A stretch of DNA of 64,000 nt from Paenibacillus odorifer (GTDB taxonomy: Bacteria > Bacillota > Bacilli > Paenibacillales > Paenibacillaceae): NCBI RefSeq assembly GCF_000758725.1, contig NZ_CP009428.1:1240001-1304000 (forward strand), read 5' to 3'. Under the pieces are notes generated by a model. The model saw only the letters and a list, made by a program, of their open reading frames with translations. It was not told the origin of the DNA and made no database searches. Both the position numbers and the translations under genes were made by a program. This document shows positions 59,590-64,000 of the stretch, in pieces; the stretch's first letter is position 1, and each line of letters begins with the position of its first letter.

Positions 59590-59616
59590 AATCTCTGCTC
59601 AAGGGAGGGGGTTTTA

Positions 59617-61845
59617 ATGAAAAGTAAATTTACCGGTTGTCCTGCTAAGGGCAAAACAGAAGGCTCAGTTACAATTTTTCTAATCATGGTGCTGGCTTTC
59701 GTCTTTCTTTTTACTGCTGTGCTGATTGATTATGCGCGAATTGCTGCGTTCAACGTTCAGGAGGAACGATTAGCGAGAGCCAGTGTCCGCTCTGTTATGT
59801 CTTCATATCATGTTGAATTACGAGAGAAGTACGGTTTGTTTGCATTTGGTGATAGCAATGGAGATATGCTGCTGTCCAAAGTGCTCAACGAAAATTTGCA
59901 TAAAAGTGGGCGGGGGGATACGTTCAATCTCTTACCCTTTGCACTGGAATCCTCCTCCTTGGAATGGAGCCGGCCGCTGGGAAGTTATGATGTTTTTCGT
60001 CATCAAATACTGGAAGAGATGAAGTATAAGGCTCCGGTAGATTTCGCCTTGGAGCTGGCAGGTAAATTCAAACCGCTGTCAGGCGTAATGGCAGAGACCT
60101 CAAGAGCTACCGAATTACTTAGTAAGCTGCAACCTTTATATGATGAACGTGAAGAGAATTTGGATCTAATGTTAGAGCGGAGAAGCCAAGCGGCGGAGAG
60201 TGGAAGAAGAATACTGCTATGGATTATGAATCCGCCCGGGGATTCTATCTCGGCCCATTCGCTCGGAAGCATGCAAGCAGCCGCGGATATACCAGCACAG
60301 TATAGTGACTATCTCGGGAAATATTACGACGATCTGTATCGTGATAGTGAAAAGCCTGCAAAGTACACTTATCAGTTGGCACTTTATCAGAGCCGAACTT
60401 CAGAGATGTTATCGCGGCTCCCAGCCTTATTAACAACCTTTCGTGAAGAACATGGACAATCAATGGAGGAAGCGAAGGATGCGTTAAACAAGGCGCAGCA
60501 ATTGAATGACGAGATGAGAGATGTTTTGGCAGCTTCCCGAATAAGTGGCGTAAATCTGGCGGACGATCCTGCTAAAGACTGGGATATTCCGGGAAGTTCA
60601 GGGGAAATAAGTGCTGAGCCACTTAAAAAGCTGCATGAACAGGAAGATGCCTTGATCCTCTCTTCGGCTGACATTAGTAGTATGGAGAATAGTTTATTTA
60701 TGCAACAAAGTGTGTACGAATCCATTGAACCGACGGTAACAGGATTGTCAGCAGAGCTGCATGAAGCTTTGGGAGTCAACGGCGATTCCTACCAAATGAT
60801 TTCCTCTGTTCTAGGGGCTTCGCATGTAGTGGACAACTATTATAAAAAATACGGTAAGAAGGGAAGTGTTATCGCTAGTGATTTGGCTTTTCTTGAACAG
60901 CATCGCAGCTCGGATAAAGCACGTAAGCAAGTAGAGTGGGAAGCCAAATCCAAGCTGGGCGAGGTTAGAGCACTACTGAACAAGATTAGAATGCTAGGTA
61001 GCGGAGCGGCAGCTTCGATGGAACGTTATCAAATCCTTCATCAATTTTATGAGGACAATGTTTCATTTAACAACGGATTGGAGTCTCAATCCTCTGATAA
61101 ATCTGAAGTATCCTCAGATCCCTATGCTGCTGGAAGTTCGGCGATGAAGGATATTGACGGGATTTATGCAGCAATGAGTGGCATTATGGGGGGCGCTAGA
61201 GACAGGCTTTTTCAAACGGAGTATTCCGCGCTTTATTTTCAGCATTTTGATGTTTCAAAGTTAGCTAGTCTGGCACTGAATTCTCTGGAAGACACTAGTG
61301 AGCTCACAGATCAGCTTGATCCTCGCGCTCAGGAGCTGGAATACATTTTATACGGATTTCATAATCCCGCGGGGAATGTGGCCGCAGCCTATGCCGAAAT
61401 ATTCGCGATGAGGTTGTCCATTCGCACGATGGAAGGTTTTATAGAGAAGGCAACCTTGGGAAATCCACTGGCTGTTCTAGCGGCGGCACTGTTGTATGGA
61501 ATCCAGCATGCCATTCAGGATATGTTGCAGCTTTGTGAGAAGGATGCGATTCCTTTATCTAAATATATGCCGGCGCAGCTGACTTACCGTGATCATCTGC
61601 GACTGTTCATGATAATGCATGGAGGCGGGGAAGTGCAGCTATCGCGGATGCTGGCTCTGATTCAACTGAACACAGGAATAAATCCAGAGGAAAGAAACAC
61701 CTATCTATCATCGGACATTAAGCTCCAAATGCAGTTATGGTTTCTGCCAGGTGTAGTTAAAATGTTGAATTATACTGCTGGTTTTCCGGGAGATGTACAA
61801 GGGAATAAGTATCTGAGGGCAGTAAAAGCTGATTATTCTTATTAG
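59617..61845 (+). CDS. Large TadG-like / DUF5702 membrane-anchored protein
   Basis: A 742-residue protein with one N-terminal anchor helix (GSVTIFLIMVLAFVFLFTAVLIDYARIAAF), of the TadG/DUF5702 type where EGSVTIF carries a pilin-like processing context. The long outside part is largely helical, with coiled-coil stretches (EDALILSSADISSMENSLFM region; SDKARKQVEWEAKSKLGEVR) and a hydrophobic segment near 625 (LAVLAAALLYGIQHA). It is much larger than proteobacterial TadG (~450). ATG 59617 follows AAGGGAGGGGG. Role in Gram-positive Tad systems is not known. Confidence 0.8.
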   Translation: MKSKFTGCPAKGKTEGSVTIFLIMVLAFVFLFTAVLIDYARIAAFNVQEERLARASVRSVMSSYHVELREKYGLFAFGDSNGDMLLSKVLNENLHKSGRGDTFNLLPFALESSSLEWSRPLGSYDVFRHQILEEMKYKAPVDFALELAGKFKPLSGVMAETSRATELLSKLQPLYDEREENLDLMLERRSQAAESGRRILLWIMNPPGDSISAHSLGSMQAAADIPAQYSDYLGKYYDDLYRDSEKPAKYTYQLALYQSRTSEMLSRLPALLTTFREEHGQSMEEAKDALNKAQQLNDEMRDVLAASRISGVNLADDPAKDWDIPGSSGEISAEPLKKLHEQEDALILSSADISSMENSLFMQQSVYESIEPTVTGLSAELHEALGVNGDSYQMISSVLGASHVVDNYYKKYGKKGSVIASDLAFLEQHRSSDKARKQVEWEAKSKLGEVRALLNKIRMLGSGAAASMERYQILHQFYEDNVSFNNGLESQSSDKSEVSSDPYAAGSSAMKDIDGIYAAMSGIMGGARDRLFQTEYSALYFQHFDVSKLASLALNSLEDTSELTDQLDPRAQELEYILYGFHNPAGNVAAAYAEIFAMRLSIRTMEGFIEKATLGNPLAVLAAALLYGIQHAIQDMLQLCEKDAIPLSKYMPAQLTYRDHLRLFMIMHGGGEVQLSRMLALIQLNTGINPEERNTYLSSDIKLQMQLWFLPGVVKMLNYTAGFPGDVQGNKYLRAVKADYSY

Positions 61846-61863
61846 CGGGAGGTTGGTAAGGAG

Positions 61864-62844
61864 ATGGGGGATGGGTATGGAATCAGAGGGGAGGACAAGG
61901 AAGAAGGTAGCATGGTAGTAGAAGCGGCGATGATTCTTCCGTTCTTCCTGCTATTCGTCCTGTTCCTGATTTCTATCGTACAGATGACCTTGTATTCGAC
62001 AGCTTTGCAAAGTACAGCATCAGACACTGTAAAGTCTATTTCAACTCATATGTATCCTACGGCTTTGGCGGTGCAGAAATGGGGAATATTCAGCGAAGTA
62101 AGTGATGATTCAGGAGGGGATGACAGTGATCATTCTGCTGGCCTGAATTGGACTATTCCTCGCTTGTCACTTACTGATTGGGGCGATAGTTATGCTGAGT
62201 CTTTACCCAAGCCGTTAAATGAGTGGGTTATGTCGGCTTTAGAAAGTGGTGAGGGACCGTTGCAGAAGCTTCAGGCAGAGACTAGTGAAAGTGTACTTGA
62301 TCTTGCGATCAAACCTTTATTGAAACCATACCTGACATCAGATTTACTGGATTATGAGCGAATTCATGTATCTAATGTTATGGTGCCGGAGCTAAAAGAG
62401 GGTACTCGTCCCTACCTTGGGCTAGTGGTTAGTTATAAGCTGCCGATGAAGGTCCCCTTTCTAAACCAAAGTATTGTTTTAGAAGCAAGTGCTGTTGAAC
62501 GTCTCTGGATCGGGGACACGGGAGAAGGCACAGCCAAGGAGGGGAACGGTACTGGCCAACCAGATGAATTCATTGAAATCTTAGAAAAGCCGAACCCGGC
62601 TGTAGCGAATAAGCAAGGCAAGGTTCGTGCCAGAATACCGCCGAATGCTTCTGCCAGCTTGTCAGTCTTTTATAAGAGCGGGGGCAGTACTGCCAAATAT
62701 TTAGGCTGGAAACAAGCGGATGAAGATGGATATATCGAGTGGGAATGGAAAATTGGTGTAAATACCACACCGGGCTCGTGGCCGTTTGTTATACAACTGG
62801 ATGATGGTAGATCTGTTGAGGTTATGTTCACAGTAGTGAAGTGA
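61864..62844 (+). CDS. TadE-like pseudopilin, second copy
   Basis: A 326-residue protein with an N-terminal acidic leader and a type IVb-like segment EEGSMVVEAAMILPFFLLFV (Glu in VVEA), one helix, then a long extracytoplasmic region. The C-terminal ~95 residues (KQGKVRARIPPNASASLSVF, VNTTPGSWPFVIQLDDGRSV) look like an Ig-type beta-sandwich. ATG 61864 is nine bases after GGGAGG. Together with the copy at 58918 it would make the minor pilin set. Confidence 0.82.
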   Translation: MGDGYGIRGEDKEEGSMVVEAAMILPFFLLFVLFLISIVQMTLYSTALQSTASDTVKSISTHMYPTALAVQKWGIFSEVSDDSGGDDSDHSAGLNWTIPRLSLTDWGDSYAESLPKPLNEWVMSALESGEGPLQKLQAETSESVLDLAIKPLLKPYLTSDLLDYERIHVSNVMVPELKEGTRPYLGLVVSYKLPMKVPFLNQSIVLEASAVERLWIGDTGEGTAKEGNGTGQPDEFIEILEKPNPAVANKQGKVRARIPPNASASLSVFYKSGGSTAKYLGWKQADEDGYIEWEWKIGVNTTPGSWPFVIQLDDGRSVEVMFTVVK

Positions 62845-62869
62845 AAGGGTGGAAAAAGGAGTGTAATAA

Positions 62870-63379
62870 ATGGCAGAGTGGACATTTTGGGGATGTCTAC
62901 CGTTTTTAGCAGCGGCACTGATTACAGATTTGAAGTCGATGAGAATACCAAACTGGATCACCTTGTCAGGCTTGCTCACCGGTCTGCTTGCACAAGGGGT
63001 GATCAATAGCTGGCATGGACTGCTGTGGGCTTTCGGGGGAGCTGCTGTAGGATTTACAGTCCTTCTGATCATGCATTTAATAGGGGCGGTTGGCGCGGGG
63101 GATGTTAAGCTTTTTGCTGGAATCGGCGCGTGGACAGGGATGTTGTTTACGCTGCAAGTCGTCATGTACTCCGTACTATTTGGTGCTTTAATAGGCTGGT
63201 TAATTGTTTTAAAGAGACGGGAGGCGGTCAGTCGTTCGCGTAAGATCATCAGCAGAATTTCTGGATTTATTTTATGGAAGAGCCCGTTTCTATTAAAAAA
63301 TAACGATAGTGAACTGTTGAAATTCCCTTTCATGCTGGCTGTTATCCCTGGTTCCATATGCGCTTATCTATACTTTTAG
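62870..63379 (+). CDS. Prepilin peptidase (A24 family, TadV/CpaA-like)
   Basis: A 169-residue aspartic membrane protease with about six helices. The two catalytic Asp residues are Asp20 (ALITDLKSMRIPNW) and Asp78 (GAGDVKLF), the usual TadV arrangement. It cuts the leader of the pilin and pseudopilins encoded upstream. ATG 62870 follows AAAAAGGAG. It lacks the methyltransferase domain of PilD-type enzymes, as is normal for TadV. Confidence 0.93.
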   Translation: MAEWTFWGCLPFLAAALITDLKSMRIPNWITLSGLLTGLLAQGVINSWHGLLWAFGGAAVGFTVLLIMHLIGAVGAGDVKLFAGIGAWTGMLFTLQVVMYSVLFGALIGWLIVLKRREAVSRSRKIISRISGFILWKSPFLLKNNDSELLKFPFMLAVIPGSICAYLYF

Positions 63380-63394
63380 TTCGGGAGCTGATGT

Positions 63395-64000
63395 TTGTTG
63401 TTCGGATTAACCCGTGATTTTATACAACAGGATGGTATATATATGATCCTTGGTGAACCCGAAGGAATACCTGCGGAGAAGCTTAATTTGATTCAGGCAC
63501 GCATGCTGATGAACACCGACATTCCTCATCATTTGAGGCTGTTACTTAGAGAAATAGATATGAAGGTTACTATGGAATACGCTGTTTTACGCAAAAAAAT
63601 GCTTAGTCATCTACTCAAAGGAGAAAAGCTAAGTATGAGCTCATTTTTCGGGTTATTGCTGCAAATTGCCCAAGGCATGGAAGATGGCAGGTTATATATG
63701 CTGCGGGCGGAACAGTATGCTTTGCATGCAGATTACATTTTTATTGAAGGGTCGTTACAGAGCGGTAAAGTATACCTGACCTACATACCCATTCAGGAGA
63801 ATAAGTCTGGTTCAAAGCTTGGAGAGTCACTCAAGTCACTAATCATGGTGTTAATGGCATCTATCACAGAGCTAACTGGCAGTGGTGTGCAAAGACTATT
63901 GCAATATTGCAGTGAAGAGGGATTTACTCCAGCTGGCTTAAAGATTCTTTTATCAGAGTTGCTGACAGAAAGAGAGCCCGTTACACCTGAAAGACAGCTT
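63395..64000 (+). CDS. DUF6382-like protein (probably with FHA domain), partial at right edge
   Basis: The frame from TTG 63395 (seven bases behind GGGAG) is open to the window end, 202 codons without a stop. It begins MLFGLTRDFIQQDGIYMILG (first codon read as Met) and contains LRLLLREIDMKVTMEYAVLR and SSFFGLLLQIAQGMEDGRLY. In Paenibacillus an N-terminal domain of this kind (DUF6382 as I recall) is followed by an FHA phospho-threonine-binding domain and lies at the end of the Tad operon; the FHA part would be outside the window. Confidence 0.72.
   Translation, partial: MLFGLTRDFIQQDGIYMILGEPEGIPAEKLNLIQARMLMNTDIPHHLRLLLREIDMKVTMEYAVLRKKMLSHLLKGEKLSMSSFFGLLLQIAQGMEDGRLYMLRAEQYALHADYIFIEGSLQSGKVYLTYIPIQENKSGSKLGESLKSLIMVLMASITELTGSGVQRLLQYCSEEGFTPAGLKILLSELLTEREPVTPERQL

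Noticed and set aside
59617..61845. Fusion or frameshift in the TadG-like gene because of its size
   Set aside because: The frame is continuous, with one start, and helix patterns run evenly; the size seems real.

Overview
The window looks like a chromosomal segment of a Paenibacillus-type, spore-forming Firmicute. The evidence is a Spo0E-like phosphatase, a YdcC-like sporulation lipoprotein, a CmpA cortex protein, several S-layer-homology (SLH) proteins, strong AGGAGG-type ribosome sites with many GTG and TTG starts, and the gene pairs alr–ndoAI–ndoA and cmpA–sprT, which are neighbours in the ydc region of Bacillus subtilis. There is no transposase, rRNA operon or CRISPR array in view.

1–9300 is mostly ancestral core: a TPR-type regulator fragment, Spo0E-like protein, YdcC, alanine racemase, the EndoAI/EndoA (MazE/MazF) antitoxin–toxin pair, a TetR repressor with a drug-efflux MFS gene that shares its operator, and the S1-domain protein Tex. 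9300–29750 is accessory: a UvrC-like GIY-YIG protein that seems to start at ATT, a lipoprotein, a 1.4-kb repeat field, a thioredoxin–MFS pair, a tRNA-Leu scar, an SLH protein, a dehydrogenase, a TetM-like ribosomal protection protein with a possible leader peptide, single small genes, and a sugar system (YesM/YesN-type sensor pair, binding protein and two permeases). The core synteny resumes at 29800–31000 with cmpA and the SprT-like gene.

31000–39100 is dominated by a 2281-residue secreted protein: seven trefoil-like modules, two carbohydrate-binding-like domains, a GH87-type alpha-1,3-glucanase domain whose three Asp residues keep the family spacing, and three SLH repeats. 39000–43300 holds an Lrp regulator divergent from a metallo-beta-lactamase-fold gene, tRNA-Asn and tRNA-Ser, then an AT-rich run of four unrelated small genes. 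43779–48384 is a complete livHMGFJ-type branched-chain amino-acid ABC operon. 48500–54430 has tRNA-Glu, two identical tRNA-Leu genes bracketing a PAS and an XRE gene, and thiol/peroxide defence genes (glutathione peroxidase, Ohr, DCC protein). 54450 to the right edge is a Tad/Flp-type pilus operon (tadZ, tadA, tadB, tadC, pilin, pseudopilin-like proteins, prepilin peptidase, DUF6382-like protein) behind a promoter and a leader terminator.

The most unusual material is non-coding. Two unrelated repeat families share one layout, two direct arms followed by two inverted arms, so each could fold as a nested double hairpin. One family has four copies (three in the 11.3–12.6 kb field, one at 38.8–39.0 kb) plus fragments; the other is at 20.4–20.6 kb. 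A 15-bp minisatellite and a 58–60-bp direct repeat lie among copies of the first family.
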